A stretch of 64,000 bases of DNA from Platerodrilus igneus (Eukaryota; Arthropoda; Insecta; Coleoptera; Lycidae), in the NCBI GenBank assembly GCA_036346225.1, contig JARFIW010001254.1, forward strand, positions 531,001 to 595,000, read 5' to 3'. A model generated the notes under the pieces. That model did not search any database, was not told the origin of the DNA, and saw only the letters and a program-made list of their open reading frames with translations. The stretch's first letter is position 1. Each line of letters begins with the position of its first letter. Positions 1 to 12,215 of this stretch are shown here, in pieces. A program made the position numbers and the translations under genes.

Positions 1-1234
1 GGCTCAAGCTTAACTCCTTTTATCGACTCTGATGGTATAATACGCGTCGAAGGTCGTCTTCAAAATTCTCTGTTCTCCTTCGGGAAAAAACGTTCAATTT
101 TAATTTCTGTAAAACATAGATTTGCTCAGCTTCTTCTTATACGTGAACACACTCGTCTGTTGCACGGTGGTGTTCAACTGCTTCTTTCGCACGTGTGAGA
201 ACGATATTGGATAACTGCTGGTCGCAGTCTTGCAAAGCTTGTTGTCCATAAGTGTCTCCGCTGATTTCGACTTTCCTCTAAATTAACTAAACCCATTATG
301 GGAAATCTTCCAGCTGATCGAGTCAATCCATCACCACCACTTCATGTAGTCGGCATTGACTACGTTGGTCCAGTTCATACTGAGGATCGTAAGAGCCGGG
401 ATACTAAAACCTTCAAGTCGTATATTTCTCTTTTCATTTGCTTGGCCACCAAGGCAATCCACCTAGAATTAGTCACTGATCTTTTCAGTGATTCATTTCT
501 AATGACTTTTCGCAGATTCGTTGCTCATAGAGGTAAACCTAAAACTGTTTACTCTATTGATGGTTCAAATTTCATAGGCGCCAATTCAGAACTTCTTGAA
601 TTGGGCAATTTCCTTCTTTCTCAACGAACCATTATTCCAGTTAAGGTAACAGATATGGACATAACTTGGCATTTCATTCCTCCTTATTTCGGGGGACTAT
701 GGGAAGCGGATGTAAAATCGTGTAAACACCACTTACGTGGTCTTAGGCTATGCCCTTATTTATGAAGAGTTTTCCACCATGTCGGCACTGGTGGAATATA
801 TACTAAATTTGAGGCCCTTGTCTCCTATTTCTTCTGATTCCAAGCATCTTCTTCCTTTAACTCCAGAACACTTCCTTATTGGTCGATCCATGAATTCTAA
901 TCCTTCCTTAAATCACCTTAAAGAGTTCAGACTTAATACCTTCCAACGAATTCAACTTTTTCAACAACAAATATGGTCACGTTGGAACAAAGAGTATGTA
1001 TCCAAACGCTAACAACGACAAAAATGACGTTCCAATGACTCCAAACTTCAAGAAGGCACATTGATGCTGATGAAGGAGGACAATCTCCCAATGTTAGATT
1101 GGCAACTTGGGCTCATTGTGAATGTTCATACTGGTGCCGACGGTATTAATCGCGTAGCGTCGATTAAAACTGATACTGGGCTAGTTCGTCGGTCATTTTC
1201 CAGGATATGTCCGCTACCTATTGACGACATGTAA
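1..1234 (+). pseudogene. BEL/Pao retrotransposon pol, integrase and C-terminal tail (broken)
   Basis: This is the 3' end of a BEL/Pao polyprotein; the window cuts off everything upstream. Frame 1 opens with the segment that precedes BEL integrases (TPFIDSDGIIRVEGRLQNS), then the zinc-binding H...HGG region. The integrase core follows from about 298, with VVGIDYVGPV and the YSIDGSNF block. From 737 the frame changes and gives the EEFST...LRPL and LTPEHFLIGR blocks of the Pao C-terminal tail (DUF5641-like), ending with PLPIDDM and TAA at 1232. Breaks are visible: TGA at 196 and 262 (the second in place of a zinc-finger Cys), a frame change near 740-765, TAA at 1010 and TGA at 1022. The second core Asp is intact, but the copy cannot make a full integrase. 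An LTR follows 110 bases later, as expected for BEL. Family assignment is firm. Confidence 0.9.
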
Positions 1235-1344
1235 ATATATTTTAAAATTCTATACTTTTTCATACCACTTCTATTGTACTTTAAGCTGATGTATTTAAAC
1301 AATTGTTAGTTTATTGAAAGTTAGAGCTTTCAACACCGAGGACA

Positions 1345-1687
1345 TGTTGGGGATTTATAGAATCGCTACGATGTGAAGTTACTTCGCGTTTGTGCCGAGA
1401 ACTACTTTTGTGACGCTGATGTTTAGTTACGCGCTTCCTTTCCAGAATTCATTCGCGTTTAAGATGTCTGAGGGGTCAACTCGTGACAGCTCATACCCAC
1501 TGATTCTAATGTACTTTACTTAAATTCTCAATTATATTCAGCTATAATAAATGTATTCCACGTTGAAGCATTCTTTACATTTCTATCTTAGCAAGAAACA
1601 AGTTTTCAGTTTTATTGTTAAGTTGGTCCTAAGAGTTACACTACAACGAATACACGTGCAGCAGACTCGCATCAAAGATGTACAACA
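1345..1687 (+). repeat. Putative 3' LTR of the BEL/Pao element
   Basis: Begins TGTTGGGG, a usual BEL LTR start, shortly after the pol stop. It contains AATAAA at 1546-1551 and can be closed at TACAACA (1687), giving TG...CA ends and 343 bp. The 5' partner lies outside the window, so the right end is inferred only from the terminal dinucleotide. Confidence 0.55.
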
Positions 1688-1996
1688 CCCTCAAACATAA
1701 TCCAAACCACATAACACTTACTTTATAATGGAAACTAATATACATAACTTGAGCATTAAGTTTTAGGCAACCAGCTATACAACTGAAGTATGGAGTTTAA
1801 TCACTGCAGAAAAGTAGCGCTGCAATCTTCGTAAACGATCGTTTGGTTCCGGTGGCAATTCGTATTGTAATTGTAGTAGGTGACGCCAAGATACTTAAAG
1901 ATTTTTTTATATTAAATTTAACTACTATAGTATTATTTTTGTTTTATTAATTTTCAATTTTGTGCTGTTATTGTTAGATTAGTCGTTTATTTTCAG
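1688..1996. other. Unassigned spacer ending in a splice-acceptor-like tract
   Basis: No coding signal. The last 15 bases (TTTATTTTCAG at 1986-1996) form a good 3' splice site immediately before the THAP exon. Confidence 0.4.
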
Positions 1997-2272
1997 AAAT
2001 GGAAACTTATAGAGTGCGAAATAAAAAAAAATGTGTTGTGTTAGGGTGCAATATCGAGAGTAAAAGACATTATTTCCCTAAAAATGACGAAGAACTGTTT
2101 AGGAAATGGATTAGAAATGTAAACAACCCCTTGTTACTTAATAAAACATTTAGCCAGATCTGCAGTGGTTATGTTGTATGTAATGAACATTTTTCAAAAG
2201 AATTTCTAGTTGAAGGTACAAAACGTGGCTTACAAAGAGATGCTTATCCTAATATCAATTTACGAAGAAACG
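1997..2272 (+). CDS. THAP-domain exon (zinc-dependent DNA-binding domain)
   Basis: An open frame from ATG 1999 encodes a nearly complete THAP zinc finger, a DNA-binding fold found in host chromatin regulators and in P-element-type transposases. Zinc ligands are C12, C17, C61 and H64 (C-x4-C-x43-C-x2-H), followed by the usual F65. The conserved FP (26-27) and W37 are present. The domain ends near residue 91 (AYPNINL). TTTATTTTCAG ends at 1996 and CG|GTAAGCC starts at 2273, so this reads as an internal or first coding exon of 276 bases. The open frame running on to 2469 has no THAP-like content and is probably intron. A possible next acceptor (TCTGTTTTTAG at about 3521) gives only a short frame. 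Whether it is a host gene or a THAP transposase remnant cannot be told; no transposase catalytic domain is visible. Confidence 0.75.
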
Positions 2273-4134
2273 GTAAGCCAAATAGTTCAGAACTAGAAGC
2301 AGTGGTGTATATTTTTACAAATTTCCACTATTTAGTTTCTTTTATCTGTCAATTTAATTTAAAATTTAAATTAGGTAACTATAAATACACACACGCCACT
2401 CACTTGCAGTGTTTAAACTCCGAACTTCAGTGTCTTGTTGGTTGCATAAAACTTAATGCTAGATTTTAACATGGCAGTTACCATTATAAAGTAGGTGTTA
2501 TGTGATCCAAACACCGTGTGTAAATATGAAAAAGTTAGAAATATTGGATAGAAACGTTAGAGTGTAGATTATATTAGATCGAGTTAAGTAAGGTTTAGTT
2601 AATTATAAAATAGGAATAGGTGGATTGTTAAAAGGAGAAACGTCCTAGTATTAAAAGACTATGCGTGTGTAATATAAAACTTATAGAATTTGTTGTAGAT
2701 AGCAAGTAGTTAGAAATAAAAATAGTTAAATTACTCATATATGCCGAAAAATAACGCAAATTTCAAATTTTATATTTTGATTTGGGGAGAAATGACGTGA
2801 TAAGCGGTAACAAGAGGTCATTTAAACCCAAATTCTACAAACAAATTCCACCAAAATATAAAAGGATCCTGAAAAACGTAAATTCCGTAAATTTATGGTT
2901 AAGCCCTGTGTAATACAAGCGTACCTTTATTCATTGATGTAGAAGCGACGAATGCAATTGCGCGCGTATAAATAATCACCTTGTATTATGAGTGTATTGT
3001 AAAGAAATAGCCAATAACCTAAGCTGTATATGTAAAAAAATAATTAATCTGAAGACAACTTAAAAGCGCATTCAATGCGAACGCTAATCGATCATTTTAA
3101 CGTAAATAAAAAGCCATTTATTTGCACTTATTAGTTATTGATCCTTTTTTAAAAAAGTGCTTTTCATTTGCTGTAAATAACACTAGCTTTATACAGTTTG
3201 CTTAAGAGACTACAATCTTGTTAAAAACCCTGATTCTAATATTAATTTTATGTACTGAAGCACAAAAGCAAATATTTTCTATAAAATGCAACCCGTTTTG
3301 TATTAAAAAGCAATTAAAGTTTAGATTTATTACCCTGTGAATGACAAATTTATTTTAAATAGAGAATTTTCTGGTATAGACGAGATTGAGAAAGACGTTA
3401 GGTTTATTTTCAACATAAATTAATAATAAACACGCGTTCGAATAAATTCGTCAACTTAAATCTAGCTGTTTTGAAACGACAAGTTTATGCTACAATTAAA
3501 TAGTGATATTCTGTTTTTAGGTACCCGTTATCTTGGTATACCTTACGACCGCCGTATAATGGTTTTCGCTATTGTTCCGATGTAAAGACTTGTTGAAATA
3601 AGGTCGCGCACTATCCGATAAAACCCGAGTTTTCCAGTTCAATCGCGCTTCGATAAGCGATGGTTTGGAGTTCCAATTCGTGTCAGTTCAATGATTGTTG
3701 GATTTGATTCTACAGTTTGTACGTCGAAGTATTTTCTACATTATTCGTCACCGTATTTCAAAACCAATGCACCTTTGTTTTTCTTCTGTTCGACAAGTAG
3801 GAGATGTCTTACGTGTATTGGCGACTCTCCCCGCGCGTACAAATTCTAATCAGATTCTCGTTTTACCTTTTTTTTAGCTGGAGGCCAAATTGGTTCTTTC
3901 TTTATGTAGACCGACTGTTTTTGTCCGTAGACCGCTGCTACAGTTATGGTAGCAGGGTAAATGGATCCTAACGACCATGGGATTTCTGTGTTAACTCATT
4001 CCCGACGGCTTGCGAGTTAAATATCTGGACACCTACGGGTACGCAACTCTTTTTTTGTGTGTGTCAATGACATATTTCGTATCAACGTTTGGTGTAGAAA
4101 CGTGATATTGTAGAACTATTGTTTGTGGCAGTTG
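2273..4134. other. AT-rich sequence, no gene recognised
   Basis: It may be intron of the THAP gene. Frames are short; the 60-codon frame at 3695-3877 has no recognisable content. A TATA-like GTATAAATA lies near 2967. Confidence 0.4.
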
Positions 4135-6645
4135 ATCGATACTTTTTTATTAAGGGCACCTCTAATGTTACAAGTGCGAACAGCTAACGACACCACAGTT
4201 ATTTCACGATCAGCAGCTTCAAATACAACTTAAACATGCACTAAATTGTTGAAATGTAGTAAAAATTTAAAAGGACGACTCAACGAAGCTGATATGATAC
4301 CACTTCAATCACGTAACAGCGTTTCTCAAATGCACTATCTCTATAATCAATGTAAAGTTGTATGTCGAAATCATGAAGGTGTTGTAGTAGGAAGTCGCGA
4401 ACCCAATACCTTTCTACATGAGATAAAGTTATCGAGAGGTGTGGATAAGAGGGTATTTAATATAACCATTTTCCAAGGTCATATTAGGTTACTTCTATTG
4501 AGCAACTCAATTCGAGTGGTTACGTATCAGCAGAATTTAACTAGCGGAGACAATAATCGTGATAACACAAGCTTCTTCACGACGGCTTTGCGAGAGCTTA
4601 AAAATGTATAAACTTGTTCTTCAGTGGAAACATTTATTGCATAGTTGTATCCCTTTAGTATTTAAATTAATGCAATTATTTTCTTTCTACTCAACGTAGT
4701 TGACATGATTCCACTTTTAACACGTAACAGCGTTTCTCTACTATACTATCTCTATACACAATGCAAAGATATATGTCGAAATCATGTAGATAGTGAAGTG
4801 GAGAGTCACCATCCCAATACTTTTCTAAATAAGAAAAGTTATAGAGAGATATGGAAAAGCAGGTATTTAATATAGCAATTTTCCATGGTCGTGTTTGATT
4901 ATTATCATTGAGGAACTCAATACCAGTTGTTACGTGTCAGCAGAATTTAACTAGGGGATACGATAATCGTGATAACACAAGCTACTTCACGACGGCTTTC
5001 GGAAAGCTTAAACATATATAAACAATAAATAAATTATTCTTTTTTCCAGCAACTAAAATTTATGCAATTGTACTAACAACTGCGTAAGCTCCGTCCTTAG
5101 TCATTATTTACTTACTTATGAAAAGTTATTCCAATAGTTTTCTTCTTATCAACGACATCTCTAAGGTTGCAAGTGCGAACAGCGAATGACGCTATAGTTT
5201 TTCACGATCAGCAGTTTGTAATATAATCTAAACATGCACTAAATTGTTGAAATGTACTAAAAATTTAAAAGGACGACTCAACTTAGCTAATATTATACTA
5301 CTTTTATCACGTAACAGCGTTTCTCTACTATACTATCTCTATAATCAATATAATATGTTTGTCGGAAGCATGGAGGTGGTATAGTAGGGAGTCGCTTTCC
5401 CAATACTTTTCTAAATGAGATAGCTATCGAGAGGTGTGGATAAGTGGGTATTTAATATAGCGATTTTTCAAGGTCGTTTTTGGTTACTACTATTGAGGAA
5501 CCCAATTTCAGTTGTTACGTGTTAGCAGAATTTAACTAGCGGGGACGATTATCGTGATAACAGGTTTTTTCACGACAGCTTTCGGAGAGCTTAAAAATGT
5601 ATAAACGTACTCTTTAGTCGAAACATTTATTGAATAGTTGCATCCCTCTAGTATTTAACTTAATGTAGTTATTTTTTTCTACTCAACATAGTTGATATGA
5701 TTCCACTTTTAACACGTATCAGCGTTTCCTTACTATACTATCTCTATACGCAATGTAAGGATGTATGCGGAAATCATGTAGATAGTATAGTAGAGAGTCA
5801 CCATCCCAATACTTTTCTATATGAGAAACTCTATCGAGAGGTGTGGAAAAGTAGGTATTTGATATAGCAATTTTTCATGGTCGTATTCGATTACTACTAT
5901 TGAGGAACTTATTTCCAGTTGTTACGTATCAGCAGAATCTAACCAGCAGAGACGATAATTGTAATAACACAAGCTCTTTCACGATAGCTTTCGTAAAGCT
6001 TAAAAATATATAAACAATAAATAAATTATTCTATTTTCCAGCAACCAAAATTTATGCTATTTATTGTACTAACAACTGCGTAAGCTCCGTCCCTAGTCAT
6101 TGTTTACTCACTTATGAAAAGTTATTCCAGTAGTTTTCTTCTTATCATCGGTATTCCTGATGTTTCAAGTACGAACAGCAAACGACGCCATAGTTATTTC
6201 ACGATTAGCAGTTGCAAATAAATCTAAACATGCACTAAAGTGTTGAAATGTACTAAAAATTCAAAGGACGACTCAATATAGCTGATATGATACCACTTTT
6301 ACCGCGTAAAAACGTTTTCCTACAATGCTATCTCTATAATCAAGTAAAAAATATATGTCGAAATCATGGAGGTGGTATAGTAGGGAGTCGCCATACCAAT
6401 ACCTTTCTAAATGAGAAAAAGTTATTGAAAGTGTGTCAGCTCATTTTGCATGTTGGTCTGTCACTATGGTTTATTAATGATTTTTAATTCAATTCAAATT
6501 AGAATACTTACAACTGATAATTGAGTTTACAAAAATATTAATTTAGTTTTGGATTATTACTTATTCTTCAGTGAAAACATTTATCGAATAGTTGTGTCCC
6601 TCCAGTATTTAAATTAATGCAATTAGTTTCTTTATAGTTGGGAAA
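4135..6645. repeat. Tandem satellite, alternating long and short monomers
   Basis: A shared core of about 300 bp (from CACGTAACAGCG to the CTTAAAAATRTATAAAC end) recurs at 4312, 4720, 5308, 5712 and 6300. Core starts are spaced about 410, 588, 404 and 588 bases, so the higher-order unit is about 1 kb. Two kinds of linker alternate: a short one of about 110 bp (TTCTTCAGTGGAAACATTTATTG...) and a long one of about 280 bp (AATAAATTATTCTATTTTCCAGCAAC...AAAAGGACGACTCAAC). The last monomer is interrupted at about 6431-6555 by unrelated sequence. The 121-codon frame at 4246-4611 is not open in the sister monomers, so it is chance. Confidence 0.85.
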
Positions 6646-9427
6646 TTCAAAGTGCATACCATAATAATTATGATTGTTTATTTTTCTACAATATTGTGAG
6701 GTTATAGATATTTGTTAATTATTTTGTTAGTAATTGTCATTTGGTAATTTGTGATGCAGGTGCGCATTTTAGATAAAGGTTGTAACATATTTAATTTCTC
6801 AAAAGGAAAATAATATGTCTGCTCTACCATACAGGCGGCAGAGCCTCGATAGATTACGAGGAGTTCCTGTTGGACGGTCAAGCCCAGGGTAAAAAGGATG
6901 TTGAATGGCTTTGAGAAAAAAAGGGTCCCTCTAAAGAGTTCTTCCAGCCAGCTAAGCTTCTTCAACTTAGGGCAGAGCTATGAGCTAGGGTCGTAGGATG
7001 GTATACGATAAAACAAAAGGAATTTTATTGAACGACACCGTATCTTAATGAGTGTTTTATAAGAAATTATTCGAAGATCAGATACGGAAATCTTCGAAAG
7101 AAAAAAATTTACGACGAGCAACATAAACAAAAATACTTACTTTGGTCTCTGCAACCTGGAACGGGAACGACGAACTCGTGCTATCTGAAAATTTAATCAC
7201 ACCTAAACATATTCAAACTAGGGCTTCGTTAGAGCCTAGTCACTTTATCACACAAAAATTATATATAAATCCAATAGTCAAAATTATACTTTCAAAAAAA
7301 ACTTTTAACTTCAACACCAATAATATCTTTCTTTAATATTAAAGTTTCATATTTGTAAACTGTTTGCTTCTGTAGAATAGTTACCGTTGATTTCAAAGGA
7401 GGAAAATTTTAAAACAACTTAATATTTGTTCTATTGATTTTTTAAAAAAATATGTATATATACATCGTTTATACAAACTTATTTATACGGAGACTTTCGA
7501 AACAGTTCTGTTTTCACTATTTAATATTAAACTCTAAGCATTCTTGAAATATGGTTTCATTAATTGCATAAATTACTTCAGTTCCTTTTAAGAAATATAT
7601 GACTTTTATTTTATGTTACAGTGACTTCATGCTACTAGAATAGGATCCTGTTCAGTGTACAAGAAACAAATTACATATTCAAAAAAACAATTTCTCTGGT
7701 TATGGCTGTACATTTTTAATAGCTATCTTTAATAAAATCAAAGGTCAACGAAAAATACTTATTGTCGATATTGAATGGCACTTCAGGTGTACTATCACAA
7801 TGTGTTATACACAACAATTCGGCAAACAATTCTTATCATATCACATGTTCAATAAAGCAAACCTTTTAAAACAACTTTGTAACTTCAAACATAATCTTAT
7901 ACAAAGATCTTGAAAATGTTAAGGTCAATTATGCCCTATTCAAATACTAAATTTTAAGTGAAACAAATTAATTGAACCATGAACTTTAGCAAAATTTCGA
8001 GAATTAATTTTAAACAAACTTATGTATAGTTTCTTCGAAAATTATCTGAGCATTTTAAATAAAAGTTCCTTGAAAAGAATATAGATATAAAAATGGAGAA
8101 TGACTCACCGCTGGCCATCTGCTTGGCGGCCGGTTTTCCTTCTTTAAATTTTTTTTAAACATCTGCGTTCTTACTCTTATAGTTGAGCGTGGCTGACGCA
8201 GGGGTCCGGATTTTAACCTTCATACAAACCAATCACATGTGGGCGTTTCTGCTTCCTGCCTAGCAACAATTGAAGCTGCTTCTCAGTCTAGTGCTTGCCT
8301 TATGTTTAACGATTGTTTTTTTTTTATAATACTTAAATTTTCATTGCTTCATTACTTGTAACTTGAATTTAATATTTTAAAACTCGGAATCAAAATTGTC
8401 TTCATTTTTAATAATCGGTAGTTTAATCTTTAAAACTCTAAAATAAAGAAAAAACTTGCGGTGAAATCAAACGAAAGAATATAATTTAGGGGTAAGCTTG
8501 TGAAATATTTTCTTACCGTAAAAATATATCTACAACCATTTTAGGACTATGCTATTACCAAAACTAAACTTATGGTACATGTTGACTCCACTTAACTAAT
8601 TGTTCGGGCGGCATGTTTAATTAAAAATCTGCAGGCTCTGGATAATACTGGTATTCGGAATACATCTGATATCAAAATGGCTTATTCCACGAGGCAATCT
8701 TAGCTATACGAGCATGCGCCGTGAAGGAGGATATTGAATCAAAATACAAACAACTAGAAGTTCACTTAAAGTTTACTTTTGCTATTCTAATGTAGATGGT
8801 ATACTATGTATGAATTCATAATAAAAGGTTTCAATAGAAATTTAATATTTATTGACTAGGTGTATTGAACAAAATTGTATATTTGAATAACAGAAAATCG
8901 TAATTGTCACAAGGTAAATTTCTGAAACTTGCAAACGGTGGTGGCACTGGTTTCTGCAAAATGAATTATACTTTTGTTAAGGATATAATTTTCAAGTCAT
9001 TTTAAATTGAAATCTAATGAGGGAATAATTTATTATTTGGAGTACAAGGATTCTCTATATTTTGCAAGTAAATATCTGTGTAAATAAAGTTGATTGGTTG
9101 GTGTTATATTTTGTTCAAAATGTTCCACCCATGATTGGAAGGATGTATTGATCAAGGTTGAATGTCATTAAAAAAGGAAAGTAAAAACAGTATTTCTTTC
9201 TTTTCCTGTAATTCTTGATGAAATGGAAAGCAAGTGGTTGTATATGCACTACTACAGATGTAAATCTAACAATATTAACTGAAATATAATAGATTCGACT
9301 GCTAGAGTTCGGGATTGGAATAGCTGATGCCCTATAAACTTGATTTGATGAGTATTTCGAGTTATCGGCGTGATGCTGGATTTTTTAGTACACCAGGTTG
9401 TCATTCTTACAAGAGAAGCTTGTATCT
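6646..9427. other. Low-complexity AT-rich region without recognised gene
   Basis: No transposon protein or long frame is recognised. A more GC-rich island lies at about 8095-8290, and two minus-strand exon candidates are listed separately. A short GC-rich patch at 6826-6965 reads open on the minus strand for 87 codons but shows no family I can name. Confidence 0.4.
7141..8118 (-). CDS. Candidate host-gene 5' exons (two micro-exons)
   Basis: On the minus strand, ATG at 8118-8116 begins a 10-base coding piece ending at 8109, followed directly by GTGAGT, a strong donor. A second block, 7184-7141, is bordered by TTTTCAG upstream and GTAAGTATTT downstream. Joining them keeps one open frame of 18 codons starting MASDSTSSSFPFQ, and the joined length is a multiple of three. 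An in-frame TAA lies upstream of the ATG, which supports this start. The 5' side (8119-8300) is the GC-richest part of the region, as expected for a promoter and leader. No later exon could be identified toward lower coordinates, and no protein family is recognised. Only spliced transcripts would confirm it. Confidence 0.3.
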
Positions 9428-9567
9428 TTGATTTTCCAAGTGCGAACAGCAAACGACAACATAGTTATTTCATGATTAGCAGCTTCAAATATAATCTAAA
9501 CATGCACTAAATTGTTGAAATGTACTAAAAATTCAAAAGGACGATTTAACATTGCTGATATGATATA
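9428..9567. repeat. Satellite fragment
   Basis: Matches the long-linker part of the 588-bp satellite (CAAGTGCGAACAGCAAACGAC ... TGCTGATATGATA) and stops abruptly at about 9567. Confidence 0.75.
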
Positions 9568-10080
9568 GTAAAAACCATTTAAGCTGACCTATGACTCACC
9601 GCGGTACATTATTAGAAATGATAATGAAAACCTACTTCCCTCCTTTTCAAAATTCTATGAATTTGGTGGGCGGTATGTTACGTCATCATCGAACATTTAT
9701 TGGTATTGGTGACAATAAATACTATTAGTGCGGGTATCCTACAGTTTAGTGAAACATTTATGCCGGCAGTGGGAGTGCGTGAAGCGACACAGTTGTACTC
9801 GAACCGTTACAGAAGACAGAGTGGTACGAGAGCTTTTGGAAGAGACACCGACACCAAACGTGCGTGTTCTTGGTTGTCCGTTAACCTTTTGTGTGCGACC
9901 TTTATTGCCCAGAGCGGCACAAGCTTTAAGGTATTTATATCCTTTATTAAGTAGTTTTCGTAGTTGCTTTGTTTATTATATAACCGCTCCACTGCCATCG
10001 GCATTGCTACAAAAAAGCAATTGGTCCTTCCCTATAATTATCATATCTAGATCACCATATCATCATCCCCATACATTAGG
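9568..10080 (+). other. Short open frames, possible helix-turn-helix remnant
   Basis: Two overlapping plus frames (9700-9954 and 9728-10084) are open. The string VREATQLYSNRY at about 9772-9807 resembles the start of insect DUF4817-type helix-turn-helix repeats (EAARLYxxRYP), but the match breaks off across frames. This is a weak lead rather than a gene call. Confidence 0.2.
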
Positions 10081-10699
10081 CTAAAGATAAAATAAATTAC
10101 TTAGATCAGGGAGGACAAATTTGCAAATTTATAGATCAGGCAAAATAGCTGAATTCACTATTAAAATATTTGGCAAATGCTTAGAAATTTGAATCCATTT
10201 TTAAATTAGCTAACTAGATTTGAATTGTTTTAAGACGACCCTTCAGGTCGCACCGGTAACCAGAGCTGGTGACTGCTCTCCGGTACTACAGCTCCCTCCC
10301 CTTTTATTTTCGCGTGTGTCTTGTTGAACGGACACACTCTAAATTAACGCGAGGGATACCATTATTCAAACCTTATTTTTAGTTTTTGTTTTAGTTTGTT
10401 AGATTTTTATTTAGGATCGATTAATTTTGAAGTTAGATTAGATCTGAAGCACGTTTATATTTTTACGTTTAAACCCAATGTAGTATCTTTGGGTGGAGCA
10501 TTGGGGACGTGGCCCCAAGTATAGCTGCCCTATTCAAATTACAATGTTAGAGTTAGATGTTAGGGTTAGATGTCTGGACTTTTTCAAACTGTAAATATTT
10601 TCTAACTATCGCTGTTCAAGTTCTTACTGAGCCTCACAAATGAATTCCGAAGCCTTCCGAAGAGTTCCGAAAACTACCGAAAACTTTTACACCCGTTAA

Positions 10700-11281
10700 A
10701 CTGTATATACATTCATGCAATAAGTGTTAAGTTTATTTTGGTTCCCCAAGCAACCACGAAGCCTTCCGAAAAGTTCCGAAGATTACCGAAGACTCCTGAA
10801 ATGCTTCAAACTGTTAAAATCATTCAATTTTAACTAATTCACATTTATTTTTATGTCTTTATGAAACATAATTATTTTTGCTTATAATTTTTAAACAAAT
10901 AATCAAGTTAAGCCTACATGCTTTCAGTCGCCGCTTACTCGAACGATAACTCCTCAGGGTGTTTATGCTATCTCTGCCTTCGCATCGTCTTGTGGGAAGT
11001 GCAGATCTCATGACTGTTACTTCTTGATAAAATACATGGTATTGCTTCTTAGTAATCTTAATTCTAACAACTGCTTGCTTATAATCTATTGTGACCTGCA
11101 CCTGCAGTATCATGTTAAGTCTGGAATACAAAGTAGTTGCTTCCTTTCTCACGTCTGATTATGAAATTTCATTATCCCTTTAGAACGTGTCCTTCAATTA
11201 TACAATGTAACATTCTATTTCTTAACATGTAATAGTGGCATTTGAATATACATATATATTAATTTGGGGGATCTGTGACTC
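10700..11281 (-). repeat. Errantivirus-related LTR (third subfamily)
   Basis: Read on the minus strand it begins AGTCACAGATCCCCCAA, parallel to the LTR starts of the two errantiviruses here (AGTTATGTGATCCCCC and AGCTATGTATCCCCCAA). It then shares ACTGCAGGTGCAGGTCAC, the AGAATTAAGATT block and a CATGAG...CATAAA...TCAG-type promoter region with the LTR at 57202. It is followed by CGCG, the target seen for errantivirus 1, then CTACA and satellite. The far end is unresolved. The 97-codon minus frame inside it (10859-11152) is incidental. Confidence 0.5.
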
Positions 11282-11285
11282 GCGC

Positions 11286-12211
11286 TACAACTTTTGTCAC
11301 GTAACAGCATTTCCCTACTATCCTATCTCTATATGCAATGTAAAAATGAATGTCGAAATCATGGAAATGGTATAATATGGAGTCGCCTTCCCAATACTTT
11401 TCTAAATGAGAAAAGGTTATCCAGAGGTGTGGATAAGTGGATTTTTAATATAGCGATTTCCATGGTTGTATTTAATTAATACTATTAAGGAACTCAATTC
11501 CAGTTGTTACGTATCAGCTAAACTTCACCAGCGGTGGCGATAATCGTGATAACACAAGCTCCTTAACGACGGTTTTCGGAAAGCTTAAAAATATATAAAC
11601 AATAAATAAATTATTCTATTTTCAAGCAACCCAAATTTATATTACTGTACTAACAGTTGAGTAAGATCCGTCCCTAGTCATTATTTACTTACTTATGAAA
11701 AGATATTCCAGTACTTTTCGTCTTATCATCAGCATCTCTAATGTTGCAAGTGCAAACAGCAAACGACACCATAGTTATTTCACGATTACGAGCTTCAAAT
11801 ATAATCTAAACATGCACTAAATGGTTAAAATGTTCTAAATATTCAAAAGTACGTCTTAACGGAAAAGATATAGTACCACTTTTATCACGTAACAGCGTTA
11901 CCCTGCTATCTCTATAAGCAATGTAAAGATGTATGTCCAAAACATGGAGGTAGTGTAATAGAAAGGCGCCAACTAAATACTTTTCTAAATGAGAAAAAGT
12001 TATCGAGAGGTGTGGGTAAGTGGTTATTTAATATTGCGATTTTCCAGGGTCGTATTTGATTACCACTATTGAGCAACCCAATTCCAGTTGTTACGTAACA
12101 GCATAATTTAGCTAGTGCTGACGATAACCGTTATAACACAAAGTCTTTCACGACGGCTTTCCGACAGCTTAAAAATATAAACAATAAATAAATTATTCTA
12201 TTTTCCAGCAA
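11286..12211. repeat. Satellite monomers (588-bp type)
   Basis: One full long-linker monomer and a part of the next (cores at 11297 and 11885), preceded by CGCGCTACA, which matches the end of the element B LTR at 63517-63525. Confidence 0.85.
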
Positions 12212-12215
12212 CGCG

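Larger units (their letters stand above)
10081..12211. repeat. Segmental duplication, copy 1
   Basis: From GCTAAAGATAAAATAAATTAC onward this segment matches 26309-28646 nearly base for base, including an LTR-like part and about 1.6 satellite monomers. Copy 2 carries an extra block at about 26876-27060 containing another round of TTCCGAAG-rich sequence. Because flanks outside any single element are shared, this is duplication of a block and not two independent insertions. Copy 1 ends where errantivirus 1 begins. Confidence 0.85.

Noticed and set aside
4246..4611. 121-codon frame in the satellite core
   Set aside because: Sister monomers have stops and frameshifts in the same place.
6826..6900. 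GC-rich patch resembling a tRNA or rRNA piece
   Set aside because: No cloverleaf with a plausible anticodon arm or T-loop could be drawn.
6702..6965. 87-codon minus frame after the micro-exons, considered as a third exon
   Set aside because: Its only upstream acceptor-like AG is poor and the protein shows no family; the phase could not be decided.
10859..11152. 97-codon minus frame, repeated almost identically at 27293-27586, looking like a conserved gene
   Set aside because: It lies in an LTR homologous to the errantivirus 2 LTR, which is not coding there. Conservation is explained by the recent block duplication.
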